A stretch of 38,185 nucleotides of DNA, taken from contig JAJQFO010000255.1 in assembly GCA_021201095.1 (NCBI GenBank), positions 1-38,185 of the forward strand. Direction: 5' to 3'. Positions 9,072 through 19,111 of the stretch are shown piece by piece (within the stretch, counting starts at the first letter, position 1; every line of letters begins with the position of its first letter). The position numbers and the translations under genes were made by a program. The DNA is from Lachnospiraceae bacterium (GTDB lineage: Bacteria; Bacillota; Clostridia; Lachnospirales; Lachnospiraceae). The notes below the pieces were generated by a model. That model had not been told where the DNA came from. It searched no databases and saw nothing but the letters and a program-made list of their open reading frames with translations.

Positions 9072-10103
9072 ATGTTATCTTTTGAGAGCGACTATACGAC
9101 CGGAGCACATCCGGCAATTCTTCGGAGACTGATGGAGACGAACCTGGAGCCTTATTCCGGGTATGGAAATGATCCCTATTGCGAGAGTGCGAAAGAGAAG
9201 ATTCGCGCCGCCTGTGGTTGTCCGGAGGCAGAAATCTGGTTTTTGGCCGGAGGGACACAGACCAACGCTATGGTGATTTCCACGATGCTGCGGGATTACG
9301 AAGGCGTGGTTGCCGCAGATACGGGACATGTGAATACGCACGAAGCTGGTGCGATCGAATACAGCGGACATAAGGTGCTGCCCATCAGACATCGGGACGG
9401 GAAAATTGACGCGGCTGATCTGAGAGAGTATCTGGCGCAGTTTTACCAGGATGGAAATCATGAACATATGGTCTTTCCGGGAATGGTTTATATCTCTCAT
9501 CCGACGGAGTACGGGACTTTGTATACAAAAAGCGAGATGGAGAGCCTTTCCGCTGTCTGCAGGGAGTATGAGATTCCTCTGTACATGGATGGCGCCCGCC
9601 TGGGATACGCTTTGATGAGCAGCCAAAGTGATATGGTTCTTCCGGATATTGCGCAGCTGTGTGATGTTTTTTACATTGGCGGGACGAAGGTCGGTGCACT
9701 TTGCGGAGAGGCGCTGGTTTTTACAAAGCATAACATGCCGAAGCATTTTCTGGCGCTGGTAAAGCAGCGAGGGGCTTTATTGGCGAAAGGGCGCCTGCTG
9801 GGCATACAGTTTGATACGCTGTTTACGGATGATCTGTACTGGAAGATCTCCAGCCACGCGATTCGTATGGCAGAAAAGCTGAAAACAGTGCTTCATGAAA
9901 AAAGCTGCAAAATTTATCTGGAATCTCCTACAAACCAGCAGTTTATCATTCTGACGGATGAAAAACTGGCCGAGCTCAGCCAAAAGGTCACTCTTAGCTT
10001 CTGGGAAAAAACTGACGAGACGCATACTGCCGTACGGCTGGCTACAAGCTGGTCTACGACGGAAGAGGATATTGAACAGCTTGGAGAATTACTTTCACGT
10101 TAG
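9072..10103 (+). CDS. ltaE: Low-specificity L-threonine aldolase / beta-eliminating lyase family (PLP)
   Basis: FESDYTTGAHPAILRRLMETN...FLAGGTQTNAMVISTML...YMDGARLGYALMS...FYIGGTKVGALCGEALVF. Confidence 0.92.
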   Translation: MLSFESDYTTGAHPAILRRLMETNLEPYSGYGNDPYCESAKEKIRAACGCPEAEIWFLAGGTQTNAMVISTMLRDYEGVVAADTGHVNTHEAGAIEYSGHKVLPIRHRDGKIDAADLREYLAQFYQDGNHEHMVFPGMVYISHPTEYGTLYTKSEMESLSAVCREYEIPLYMDGARLGYALMSSQSDMVLPDIAQLCDVFYIGGTKVGALCGEALVFTKHNMPKHFLALVKQRGALLAKGRLLGIQFDTLFTDDLYWKISSHAIRMAEKLKTVLHEKSCKIYLESPTNQQFIILTDEKLAELSQKVTLSFWEKTDETHTAVRLATSWSTTEEDIEQLGELLSR

Positions 10104-10184
10104 AGACGGATATCGAAAACCCATGCAGGAAGCATGGGTTTTCAACATTTATGCGAACGGGCATTGACAAAAAGGCACCTTCGA

Positions 10185-10529
10185 TCAGGAGGGATATTTC
10201 TTTTTCAGGTAAATGAACTGCCATACTTCTTTTTTGCTGGCCTGAGTCAGCTCGGCGATGTGATCGAGAAACAATCTTTCGCTGGTATGCAGATGCCTGT
10301 AGTTGGCAGGAATGTCCGTCTCCTCGGTGCTGTTGATGAGATAATCGACACTGACGTGATATAATTCCGCGAGAGCAACAATGATGCTAAGCGGCGGCAC
10401 CCGCATGCCGTTTTCGTAGTTGCAGTAGGTGGAACGGCGGATGTGCAGCTGTTCGCTGATTTCCTGCTGCGTCAGATGTGACTGGCTGCGGAGTGCCCGC
10501 ATGTTTTTCAGATAGACATGTTCATTCAT
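10185..10529 (-). CDS. XRE-family HTH transcriptional regulator
   Basis: LKNMRALRSQSHLTQQEISEQLHIRRSTYCNYENGMRVPPLSIIVALAELYHVSVDYLIN. Confidence 0.93.
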   Translation of the reverse strand: MNEHVYLKNMRALRSQSHLTQQEISEQLHIRRSTYCNYENGMRVPPLSIIVALAELYHVSVDYLINSTEETDIPANYRHLHTSERLFLDHIAELTQASKKEVWQFIYLKKKYPS

Positions 10530-10550
10530 TTTATTTTCCTCCCCTTATTC

Positions 10551-10800
10551 CAGCGAAGCAACGAGCCAGGTAGCCGGAGCCATAAGGTATCCACCGGCAA
10601 GCCGGTCCCCCTTATGGCATAGCTTGCGCGGATCTTTGGCGGTGCTGTGTGCCAGTGGCACACGTTTAGCACCGACCGGAGCGAAGCGTAGATGTCGCGA
10701 GGGTCAAATACCCCGATGCTTGCGTCGCTGCAAATTGGTGCCCCGTATGCTTGCATCGGGGTCATTGACTATGAAACGAGCCGCGAATAATTTTGCACTG
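10551..10800. repeat. Mosaic intergenic repeat region (copy E)
   Basis: ccataagg...ccttatgg enclosing accggcaagccggt; tgtgccagtggcaca cassette shared with 19.7 and 26.9 kb; ccccgatgc/gcatcgggg inverted repeat. Confidence 0.75.
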
Positions 10801-10984
10801 TGCCCTGTCAAAGGGTCAGAGGCACGCTGGCGGCAGGCGGGAGACACCAGAGAGCTGGAATACTGCCCCGCCGGATCCGTTTACAATAATATAGAAACGA
10901 ATGACCGGTTAAAAAGTTACGCACGAGGAGAAAAAAATTTAATTCATATTATTAAGATGCCTGGCTTATAGCATCCGGGTTATT

Positions 10985-11428
10985 TTACTGAACCTGGCTG
11001 AGAAAAGAATTCTGGTAGGAAGGATCGCGGGTGACTTCTCGGCCAAACCAGTCCGGAGGAAGGAAGGCATTTGCGGTTGCTTCATCTGGAAATTCGACCT
11101 CTGCCATCTGCAGACCGGAAAACTTTCCTTCAAAGATATCCAGTTCGATATTCAGGCCACTGCCGAAAGGTATGACATATCTTTTTTTGGTAAGGAGGTT
11201 TCCGTCTGCTTTGGGAAGCAGGTGTTCATAGGCCTCTTTTGTGAGAGGCAGGTTGTATTCTTCGCGTACCAGAAAACCTTTTCCCTTATAAGTCAGGATG
11301 TATTCTTCATCCTGCCGTCGAATGCGGACTACCGGGGAAGTACACAGATAGGCCTGCTCAATCTGATGGCAGGGATAAAGCTCCAGCTGCGGAGTTGTTT
11401 TGACAAGAAATTTTCGTTCGATTTCCAT
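10985..11428 (-). CDS. CYTH domain (adenylate cyclase/thiamine-triphosphatase-like) protein
   Basis: MEIERKFLVK start signature, VRIRRQDEEYILTYKGKG, LNIELDIFEGKFSGLQMAEVEF; the upstream ORF extension is repeat-derived. Confidence 0.9.
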   Translation of the reverse strand: MEIERKFLVKTTPQLELYPCHQIEQAYLCTSPVVRIRRQDEEYILTYKGKGFLVREEYNLPLTKEAYEHLLPKADGNLLTKKRYVIPFGSGLNIELDIFEGKFSGLQMAEVEFPDEATANAFLPPDWFGREVTRDPSYQNSFLSQVQ

Positions 11429-11525
11429 ATGAGACCTCTCTTTCTGCGGAATTGAGCTGTCAGTCGTCGGTTTATTGACGGAATACAATAAAATCCTTCT
11501 GGCAGTTCTTTCGCACACGTAGTAT

Positions 11526-11761
11526 TGTATGTCCGTATTCGCTTGCGAGTATGGACGCAGGCAATGTTCCGATTTGCGCAGCAAATCGAGAACGGTACCG
11601 CGCCCCTCGCCGGGGTGGCATCCCGCACTTCGTACGGGATATACCATCGCGCAGCGATTTTTAGTTGCGCGGCTTTCATTGTATGTCCGTACTCGCTTGC
11701 GAGTATGGACGCAGGCCGCGCCAATCGCGCAGCGATTTTTAGTTGCGCGGCTTTCATTGTA
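11526..11761. repeat. Mosaic intergenic repeat (copy B, inverted relative to copy A)
   Basis: Reverse complement shares the ggcgaggggcgcggtaccgttctcgatttgctgcgcaaatcggaacattgcctgcgtccatactc module and others with 1988-2240; carries internal duplicates. Confidence 0.88.
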
Positions 11762-12004
11762 GAAAAGTTTAGCACATTTTTTTCAGAGAGAAAAGACAGA
11801 ATCATATTGATTTTATGTGAATCGTCTGATAAACTGTTGAAGGCTGAAATAAAAAAGGCTGGAATAACAAAGCTTAAAACAATGAAACGTTACATTAAAA
11901 TAATGAAGCTTAAAACAGCAAAGTTTATAACTAACGAGGCTTAAGCTAACGGAGTTTAAAACAACAGAACCTGAAGCTAAAAGAATTAAAACCGCAGAAT
12001 ACAA

Positions 12005-12092
12005 AGCAACAAAGCCTGGAAAAAGTTAAAGCAACGAAGCAACAAGGTCTGGAAAAAGTTAAAGCAACGAAGCAACAGGGCCTGGAAAAGTT
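12005..12092. repeat. ~33-bp tandem repeat, about 2.7 copies
   Basis: aaagcaacgaagcaacaaggtctggaaaaagtt followed by aaagcaacgaagcaacagggcctggaaaagtt. Confidence 0.85.
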
Positions 12093-12141
12093 AAAGAACA
12101 AAGCAGTGAAGACAGAAAAAACAGGAAAGGAAGGGAATAGC

Positions 12142-12696
12142 ATGACAGAAGCGTATATTTTTCTCGCGGACGGTTTTGAAGAGATTGAAGGACTGACCGT
12201 GGTGGATCTGCTGCGCAGGGCAGGAATTTCGATACAGATGGTTTCTATAACAGAGAGCAGGACAGTAAAAGGAAGCCATGGGATTGAAGTTACGGCGGAT
12301 CTGTTGTTTGACGAGATGAATACGGAATCAGCGCAGATGTTTGTGCTTCCTGGCGGGATGCCGGGGACCACGCATCTGGCAGAGCATGCGGGACTGGCAG
12401 AGCTTCTGAAGGAGCAGGCTGCTGCAGGGAAAAAGATCGCTGCCATCTGCGCGGCTCCGACCGTACTGGGAGGTCTGGGACTGCTTGAAGGACATCGGGC
12501 AGTTTGCTATCCGGGGCTTGAAAATGGCCTGACCGGGGCACATACATCAGAAAATCCAGTGGAGATCAGTGAGAATATAACGACCAGCCGCGGGATGGGA
12601 ACCGCGATCCCCTTTGGTCTGGCGCTTGTCGCACAGCTGCGGGGGCAGAAGGCTGCCGATCAGCTGGCTAAATCAATTGTTTTTTCGAAAGAATAG
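12142..12696 (+). CDS. DJ-1/PfpI family protein
   Basis: MTEAYIFLADGFEEIEGLTVVDLLRRAG...VLPGGMPGT...IAAICAAPTVLGGLGLLEG. Confidence 0.92.
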   Translation: MTEAYIFLADGFEEIEGLTVVDLLRRAGISIQMVSITESRTVKGSHGIEVTADLLFDEMNTESAQMFVLPGGMPGTTHLAEHAGLAELLKEQAAAGKKIAAICAAPTVLGGLGLLEGHRAVCYPGLENGLTGAHTSENPVEISENITTSRGMGTAIPFGLALVAQLRGQKAADQLAKSIVFSKE

Positions 12697-12699
12697 CGC

Positions 12700-12719
12700 A
12701 AAAAAGGTCTGGCCTTTTT
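12700..12719 (+). terminator. Short hairpin with T-tract after the DJ-1 gene
   Basis: aaaaaggtctggccttttt. Confidence 0.45.
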
Positions 12720-12856
12720 AACAGTGCTGTGCTATACTAGCAAAATGACTGTAATTCAAATGACTGTAACTCAGATCTTTGAAAAATAATAATTTAAAGA
12801 AAGGAAAAGCTGCTATTGCCGGTCCGGCATGGTTTTAGCAGCGGGAACACGGGACA

Positions 12857-14269
12857 ATGGGTGTTGAAGTAGAGAAACTGGAAAATAATATGGCTAAGCT
12901 TACAATTGAGGTTCCGGCGGAAGCATTTATCGCCGAGCTTGATAAAGCATACAGAGCCCAGAGAAACCGGATCAGCGTTCCGGGCTTCCGTAAAGGAAAA
13001 GCTCCGCGCAAGATGATCCAGAAGCTTTACGGTGCGGGTGTATTCTTTGAGGACGCCGCGAACAGTGCGATCAACAGCGAATATCCGAAGGCATTGAAGG
13101 AATGTGAGGAGACAGTTGTATCCCGCCCGGAGATTGCTGTTGTTCAGATCGAAGAAGGCAAACCGTTTATTTTTACCGCGACGGTGGCGCTGAAGCCGGA
13201 AGTGACTCTTGGCGAGTATAAGGGAGTGGAGATTACCCGCACACCGGTTGAAGTTTCAGAGGCAGACGTGGATGCAGAAATTGATAAGGAACGCGAGCAG
13301 AATTCACGTGTCATTGACATTGATGACCGTCCGGTTATGGATGGCGATACAGTAAAGCTTGACTTTGAAGGATTCGTGGACGGCGAAGCGTTTGAAGGCG
13401 GCAAAGGCACAGATTACCCGCTGACCATCGGATCGGGCAGCTTTATTCCCGGATTCGAGGAGCAGCTGGTCGGTGCAGTGATCGGTGAGGAAAAGGAAGT
13501 TTCCGTTACGTTCCCGGAGAATTATCAGGCAGAGGAGCTTCGCGGAAAGGCTGCTGTATTTAAATGCACGGTAAACCAGATTACCAGAAAAGAGCTTCCG
13601 GAGCTGGACGACGATTTCGCACAGGATGTTTCAGAGTTTGATACATTAGAGGAATACAAGGACGATATCCGTTCGAAGCTTCTGGAAAAGAAGACAGAGG
13701 ATGCAAAGCGCACAAAGGAGAATAAAGCAGTAGAAAAAGCAGTGGCGAATGCACAGATCGATGTGCCTTCACCGATGATTGATGAGCAGGTGCAGAGCCA
13801 GATGGATGATTTCGCGAGCCGGATCCAGTCCCAGGGGATCACGCTTGAGCAGTATATGCAGCTTACCGGCATGACGGATGATATGCTGCGTGCACAGATC
13901 AGACCGGACGCAGAGCGCCGTATCCGGACGACCCTTGTGCTGGAAGCGGTTGTGAAGGCAGAGGCGATCGAGATCAGTGAAGAACAGATCGATGAAGAGA
14001 TTCACAGCCTTGCCAAGTCCTACAACATGGAATTTGACAAGCTGAAAGAAAACCTTGGAGAGTATGGGATCGAGCAGGTAACGCACGACCTGGAGGTTCG
14101 CGCTGCGGTTGCACTGATCACAGATGCAGCTGTTGAGGTGGATGCGCCGGAAGAAGACGATGAAGTAGAAGAAATCGCGGTCGACGGTGCTGCAGATGCG
14201 ATGGCGGCCGGCGATGCGGCTGCGGCGGCTGCGGAGGATTCGGATTCTGCGGACGCTCAGGAAGAGTAA
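12857..14269 (+). CDS. tig: Trigger factor
   Basis: VPGFRKGKAPRKMIQKLYG, PPIase domain GDTVKLDFEGFVDGEAFEGGKGTDYPLTIGSGSFIPGFEEQLVG; followed by clpP. Confidence 0.97.
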   Translation: MGVEVEKLENNMAKLTIEVPAEAFIAELDKAYRAQRNRISVPGFRKGKAPRKMIQKLYGAGVFFEDAANSAINSEYPKALKECEETVVSRPEIAVVQIEEGKPFIFTATVALKPEVTLGEYKGVEITRTPVEVSEADVDAEIDKEREQNSRVIDIDDRPVMDGDTVKLDFEGFVDGEAFEGGKGTDYPLTIGSGSFIPGFEEQLVGAVIGEEKEVSVTFPENYQAEELRGKAAVFKCTVNQITRKELPELDDDFAQDVSEFDTLEEYKDDIRSKLLEKKTEDAKRTKENKAVEKAVANAQIDVPSPMIDEQVQSQMDDFASRIQSQGITLEQYMQLTGMTDDMLRAQIRPDAERRIRTTLVLEAVVKAEAIEISEEQIDEEIHSLAKSYNMEFDKLKENLGEYGIEQVTHDLEVRAAVALITDAAVEVDAPEEDDEVEEIAVDGAADAMAAGDAAAAAAEDSDSADAQEE

Positions 14270-14416
14270 CAGGACCTGCTGCTGACGGTCCTGAAATAGA
14301 AAGCAGCGGGACTAGCCGCTGACAGCCCTGAAATAGAAAAACAGCAGGACTAGCCGCTGATAGTCCTGGACCCTGAAATATAGAAGTGCAACAGGAACCG
14401 TTACTAACGGTTCCGG
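14268..14416. repeat. Degenerate tandem array of four stem-loops between tig and clpP
   Basis: Stems aggacc/ggtcct, gggact/agccc, aggacta/tagtcct, ggaaccgtta/aacggttcc at ~36-47 bp spacing. Confidence 0.8.
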
Positions 14417-14435
14417 AATAAGGGGGATGAAAAGC

Positions 14436-15017
14436 ATGAGCTTTGTACCATATGTCATTGAACAGACGGGCAGAGGGGAACGCTCCTATGACATCTATTC
14501 GAGATTGTTAAAAGACCGGATTATTTTTCTGGGAGAAGAAGTGACGGATGTAAGCGCGAATCTGATTGTCGCACAGCTTCTTTTCCTGGAATCAGAGGAT
14601 CCGAATAAGGATATTCATCTGTACATCAACAGCCCGGGCGGATCTGTACCGGCGGGTCTGGCTATTTATGACACGATGCATTATGTAAAATGCGATGTGT
14701 CTACGATCTGCATGGGCATGGCTGCGAGCATGGGAGCATTTCTGCTTGCAGGCGGAGCAAAGGGCAAGCGCTACGCGCTGCCGAATGCAGAAATCATGAT
14801 CCATCAGCCGTCCGGCGGAGCTCAGGGGCAGGCGACGGATATTAAGATTGCCGCTGAGAGAATTCTGAAGACGAAGCAGCAGCTGAATGAAATGCTGGCT
14901 GCCAATACCGGACAGCCTCTGGAAGTGATTGCTGCTGATACAGAGAGAGACAATTTTATGAGTGCTGAGGAAGCAAAGGCCTACGGCCTGATTGACGAAG
15001 TGGTTATTTCACGGTAA
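14436..15017 (+). CDS. clpP: ATP-dependent Clp protease proteolytic subunit
   Basis: [32 protein letters not shown]...[17 protein letters not shown]...[11 protein letters not shown]...MIHQPSGG. Confidence 0.98.
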   Translation: MSFVPYVIEQTGRGERSYDIYSRLLKDRIIFLGEEVTDVSANLIVAQLLFLESEDPNKDIHLYINSPGGSVPAGLAIYDTMHYVKCDVSTICMGMAASMGAFLLAGGAKGKRYALPNAEIMIHQPSGGAQGQATDIKIAAERILKTKQQLNEMLAANTGQPLEVIAADTERDNFMSAEEAKAYGLIDEVVISR

Positions 15018-15063
15018 ATACAGCAGCTTTGACTGCGCGGCTTTCATTGATCATAATTCGCCT

Positions 15064-15101
15064 GGCCGGGTAAGAAACTGTGCGGCTGGCCGCACCCGGC
15101 C
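15064..15101. other. Nested hairpin in the clpP-clpX spacer
   Basis: Outer stem ggccggg/cccggcc enclosing gtgcgg/ccgcac. Confidence 0.7.
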
Positions 15102-15137
15102 CGCGTAAATTTATCATAATAATTAAGAGGTGGAGAT

Positions 15138-16427
15138 ATGCCGGGAAAAATCATGGAGAAAGTCAGATGCTCTTTCTGCAATAAGACGGAGGATCAGGTG
15201 CGTAAGCTGATTTCCGGCCCGAACGGAGTTTATATCTGTGACGAATGCATCGATATCTGCGCGGAAATTGTGGAGGAGGAGCTCGCGGACGAATATATGG
15301 GCGATGACCCGGACGCGATCAATCTGCAGCGTCCCGCTCAGATTAAAGAATTCCTGGATGAATATGTGATCGGTCAGGATGCCGCGAAAAAGGCTCTGGC
15401 CGTGGCTGTGTACAATCATTACAAGAGGATCACGAGCGGGAGATATCTCAACGTCGAGATCCAGAAGAGCAACATTCTGATGCTCGGACCGACCGGCAGC
15501 GGCAAAACTCTGCTTGCCCAGACTCTGGCGAGACTGCTGAATGTGCCGTTTGCGATTGCGGACGCGACGTCTCTGACGGAGGCCGGATATGTCGGTGAAG
15601 ATGTGGAAAACATTCTGCTGAAGATCATCCAGGCGGCTGATTATGATATCAAAAAGGCCGAGCATGGGATCATTTATATTGATGAGATCGACAAGATTAC
15701 GAGAAAATCGGAGAATGCTTCTATTACCAGAGATGTTTCCGGCGAGGGTGTGCAGCAGGCATTGCTGAAGATTCTCGAAGGGACGGTCGCTTCTGTACCG
15801 CCGCAGGGAGGAAGAAAGCATCCGCATCAGGAGCTGATCCAGATAGATACGACGGATATTCTCTTTATCTGCGGAGGCGCGTTTGAGGGCCTTGATAAAA
15901 TCATCGAGGCGCGTATGGACCGGAAGGGGATTGGCTTTGGCTCTGAACTGACGCAGAACAGCACCCGAAATGTAGGCGAGGTTTTAAAAGAAGCCCTGCC
16001 GGAGGATTTCATTAAGTTTGGCATGATTCCTGAATTTATGGGCCGCGTGCCGGTCGTGGTTTCGCTTGACGAGCTCGACCGCGACAGCCTGATCCGCATC
16101 CTGACGGAGCCGAAGAACGCGATTGTGAAGCAGTACCAGGCACTTCTGGGACTGGACGACGTGGAGCTTTCCTTTACGCCGGAAGCGATCGAGGAGATTG
16201 CTGACCGCACGATCAAGAGAAGGACGGGAGCGCGTGGCCTGCGCGCGATCATGGAGACGGCGATGATGGATCTGATGTTCCGGATTCCGTCTGACCGCAC
16301 GATTGCCACCTGTACGGTGACAAAAGAAACGATCGAGGGCACACAGGAGCCGGAGCTGACCTTCCGCTCGCCGGAGAGCCTTCCGCGCAGAAAACGCAGG
16401 CGCGGCTTTTTTGAGGAGACGGCCTGA
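15138..16427 (+). CDS. clpX: ATP-dependent Clp protease ATP-binding subunit ClpX
   Basis: Zinc finger [53 protein letters not shown]. Confidence 0.98.
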   Translation: MPGKIMEKVRCSFCNKTEDQVRKLISGPNGVYICDECIDICAEIVEEELADEYMGDDPDAINLQRPAQIKEFLDEYVIGQDAAKKALAVAVYNHYKRITSGRYLNVEIQKSNILMLGPTGSGKTLLAQTLARLLNVPFAIADATSLTEAGYVGEDVENILLKIIQAADYDIKKAEHGIIYIDEIDKITRKSENASITRDVSGEGVQQALLKILEGTVASVPPQGGRKHPHQELIQIDTTDILFICGGAFEGLDKIIEARMDRKGIGFGSELTQNSTRNVGEVLKEALPEDFIKFGMIPEFMGRVPVVVSLDELDRDSLIRILTEPKNAIVKQYQALLGLDDVELSFTPEAIEEIADRTIKRRTGARGLRAIMETAMMDLMFRIPSDRTIATCTVTKETIEGTQEPELTFRSPESLPRRKRRRGFFEETA

Positions 16428-16456
16428 GATTCGATGTAATTTAAAAAGTCTCATAT

Positions 16457-16551
16457 GCTGCCGCAGAGAAAGGCAGCGAGTACCAGGAACGGCTTATGCC
16501 GTTTACCATAAATATCACGCGGCGCAAGAAGAAATTTTCGGATTGCGCCGC
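16457..16551. other. Three consecutive hairpins in the clpX-lon spacer
   Basis: gctgcc/ggcagc, aacggc/gccgtt, gcggcgcaa/ttgcgccgc. Confidence 0.7.
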
Positions 16552-16575
16552 ATTGACTGATAAAGAGAGAATGAT

Positions 16576-18909
16576 ATGGGAGACATCATCAGAAATCTGC
16601 CGGTGATCCCGCTGCGCGCTCTGACTGTATTTCCGTCCATGATATTAAGCTTTGATATCAGCCGGGAAAAGTCCATCCGCGCGATTGAGGGAGCAATGAC
16701 CGCAGATCAGACAATCTTTTTAGTGACGCAGAAAAACCCGGATGAAAACGATCCGGGTTTACCGTCTTTATATGAAGTCGGCGTGGCCGCGAAGATTCTG
16801 AATGTCGCGAAGCTGCCGAAAAATGTCATACGCGTGCGTGTGGAAGGGCTCACCCGTGCCCGTCTGGTTTCTGCATCAGACGAAAATGGAATCCTGTTTG
16901 CCAGGATTCAGACGATTGATGAAGTCCCGGCAGAATTGGATGCGGTCGAGGAAGAAGCTATGGCGCGGGGGCTGAAAGATCTGCTGGCACGGTACGGGCA
17001 GGTGAATCAGAAATTCGGCAAAGAGCTGCTGCGGGGACTTCAGGAGATTCGCAGCCTTGAAAAACTGATCCTGACGACCTGTGTACATCTTCCTGTACGT
17101 TATGAGGAACGGCAGAAGCTTCTGGAAACGGATGAGATGATAGAGCGCTACAATCTGCTGACTACGCTGCTCGCGCGGGAGATTGAAATTATCCAGGTAC
17201 AGAATGAGATCCAGCAGAAGGTAAAGGAGCGGGTGGACAAAAACCAGCGGGAGTATGTCCTCCGTGAGCAGATCCGCGTCATTCAGGAGGAATTGGGCGA
17301 GGACACGCTTCTCTCAGATGTGCGGCATTATCAGGAGGCCGCCGGGAAGCTTTTGGCACCGGATGCGGTCAAAGAGAAAATATGTAAGGAAGCGGAACGC
17401 CTGAAAAGCATCGGCATGAATTCCGCTGAAAATTCGGTCGTGCGCGGATACGTGGAGACGCTGCTGGAAATCCCGTGGGAGAAGGCTTCCACTGACAATC
17501 ACGACTTAAAAAACGCCCGGAAAATACTGGATCAGGATCATTACGGACTGGAGAAGGTGAAGGAGCGCGTGCTGGAGTTTCTGGCGGTGCGCTGTCTGAC
17601 GGAAAAGGGCGACAGTCCGATTATCTGTCTTGTGGGACCTCCCGGGACGGGGAAATCTTCGATCGCACAGTCGATCGCGCGTGCGCTTGATAAGAAATTT
17701 GTGCGGATCAGCCTGGGAGGCGTCCGGGACGAGGCGGAGATCCGCGGACACCGGCGCACCTATGTAGGAGCCATGCCCGGACGGATTGTGGACGGACTGC
17801 GGCAGGCCGGGGTCAAAAATCCGCTGATGCTGCTGGACGAGATCGACAAGGTGAGCAGCGACTACAAGGGGGATCCATCCTCCGCACTGCTGGAGGTGCT
17901 TGATTCTGAGCAGAACAGTCACTTCCGGGATAACTATGTCGAGCTGCCGGTCGACCTTTCAGAGATCCTTTTTATTGCTACTGCGAATGACGTGCATACG
18001 ATTCCACGTCCTCTGCTGGACCGTATGGAACTCATAGAAGTGACGAGCTATACTGCAAATGAAAAATTTCATATAGCAAAAGAGCACCTGATGAAAAAGC
18101 AGCTCTCGCACAATGGACTCAAAAAGGGACAGCTTACGATCTCCAAATCGGCGATGACGGCCATCATTGAAGGCTACACCCGGGAGGCCGGCGTCCGGCA
18201 GCTGGAGCGCAGGCTTGGAGAAATCTGCAGAAAAGCGGCCAGAGAGATTCTGGAGGATGGCGTCTCTTCTGTAAAAGTGACCGGGCGCAATCTGGAAAAA
18301 TACCTTGGAAAACGGCACAGCACGATCCTGAAGCGCAACGCAAAGAATGACATTGGCATCGTGCGCGGCCTGGCGTGGACCAGTGTGGGCGGCGACACCC
18401 TGCAGATCGAGGTAAACACCATGCCCGGCAAGGGAGAGTTCCTGCTGACCGGCCAGTTGGGCGATGTGATGAAGGAATCGGCCCGTACGGCGATCAGCTA
18501 TGTGCGTTCTCTGGGCGAGGAGTATGAAATCGATCCGGAATTCTTCACGAAGAACGATATTCACATCCACATTCCAGAGGGCGCGGTGCCCAAGGATGGC
18601 CCATCCGCCGGCATCACGATGGCGGTGGCGATCCTCTCCGCGATTACGAAAATTCCGGTCCGCGCCGATGTGGCAATGACCGGCGAAATCACGCTCCGGG
18701 GCAGGGTGCTGCCGATCGGAGGCCTCAAGGAAAAGCTGTTGGCAGCCAAACAGGCCGGTATCACGACCGTGATCGTTCCCTCGGAGAATAAGCCTGACAT
18801 CGAAGAGATTACTGCTGAAATCACAGATGGACTGAACCTTGTATACGCGGCTTCCATGCCGGATGTGCTGAAGACGGCACTTGCGGCGAACCATGCTGCA
18901 TCTGCTTAA
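16576..18909 (+). CDS. lon: ATP-dependent protease Lon
   Basis: GPPGTGKSSIAQSIA Walker A; catalytic PKDGPSAGITM; LGGVRDEAEIRGHRRTYVGAMPG. Confidence 0.98.
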   Translation: MGDIIRNLPVIPLRALTVFPSMILSFDISREKSIRAIEGAMTADQTIFLVTQKNPDENDPGLPSLYEVGVAAKILNVAKLPKNVIRVRVEGLTRARLVSASDENGILFARIQTIDEVPAELDAVEEEAMARGLKDLLARYGQVNQKFGKELLRGLQEIRSLEKLILTTCVHLPVRYEERQKLLETDEMIERYNLLTTLLAREIEIIQVQNEIQQKVKERVDKNQREYVLREQIRVIQEELGEDTLLSDVRHYQEAAGKLLAPDAVKEKICKEAERLKSIGMNSAENSVVRGYVETLLEIPWEKASTDNHDLKNARKILDQDHYGLEKVKERVLEFLAVRCLTEKGDSPIICLVGPPGTGKSSIAQSIARALDKKFVRISLGGVRDEAEIRGHRRTYVGAMPGRIVDGLRQAGVKNPLMLLDEIDKVSSDYKGDPSSALLEVLDSEQNSHFRDNYVELPVDLSEILFIATANDVHTIPRPLLDRMELIEVTSYTANEKFHIAKEHLMKKQLSHNGLKKGQLTISKSAMTAIIEGYTREAGVRQLERRLGEICRKAAREILEDGVSSVKVTGRNLEKYLGKRHSTILKRNAKNDIGIVRGLAWTSVGGDTLQIEVNTMPGKGEFLLTGQLGDVMKESARTAISYVRSLGEEYEIDPEFFTKNDIHIHIPEGAVPKDGPSAGITMAVAILSAITKIPVRADVAMTGEITLRGRVLPIGGLKEKLLAAKQAGITTVIVPSENKPDIEEITAEITDGLNLVYAASMPDVLKTALAANHAASA

Positions 18910-19060
18910 GACTGTTCTTACGGCGGCAGGTCATGTCGCTGATTCTTAAGGTGTCTATGCGGCGGAAAATTATGTAATGGGTTCTTAAAGACCGCATATT
19001 CAGTGGCAAGCTATGAAATGGGTTCTTAAGACAATATATGCGGTGACAGCCTTGTTACAT
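18903..19060. repeat. Degenerate ~40-bp tandem repeat, about four units, starting at the lon stop codon
   Basis: cttaag/ttcttaag blocks at ~18904, 18943, 18982 and 19023, each followed by a ggcgg/atgcggtg-like segment. Confidence 0.65.
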
Positions 19061-19111
19061 TTGCATAAGACTGCAAATGCAGTAATTAGAATGCTGCACA
19101 GGGGAAATCAT

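Noticed and set aside
10710-10762. ccccgatgc...gcatcgggg considered as a terminator
   Set aside because: No T-tract and embedded in the mosaic repeat; kept only as part of that repeat
11429-11647. 73-aa N-terminal extension of the CYTH protein
   Set aside because: Encoded largely by mosaic repeat copy B; MEIERKF at 11428 is the typical start and has an upstream RBS
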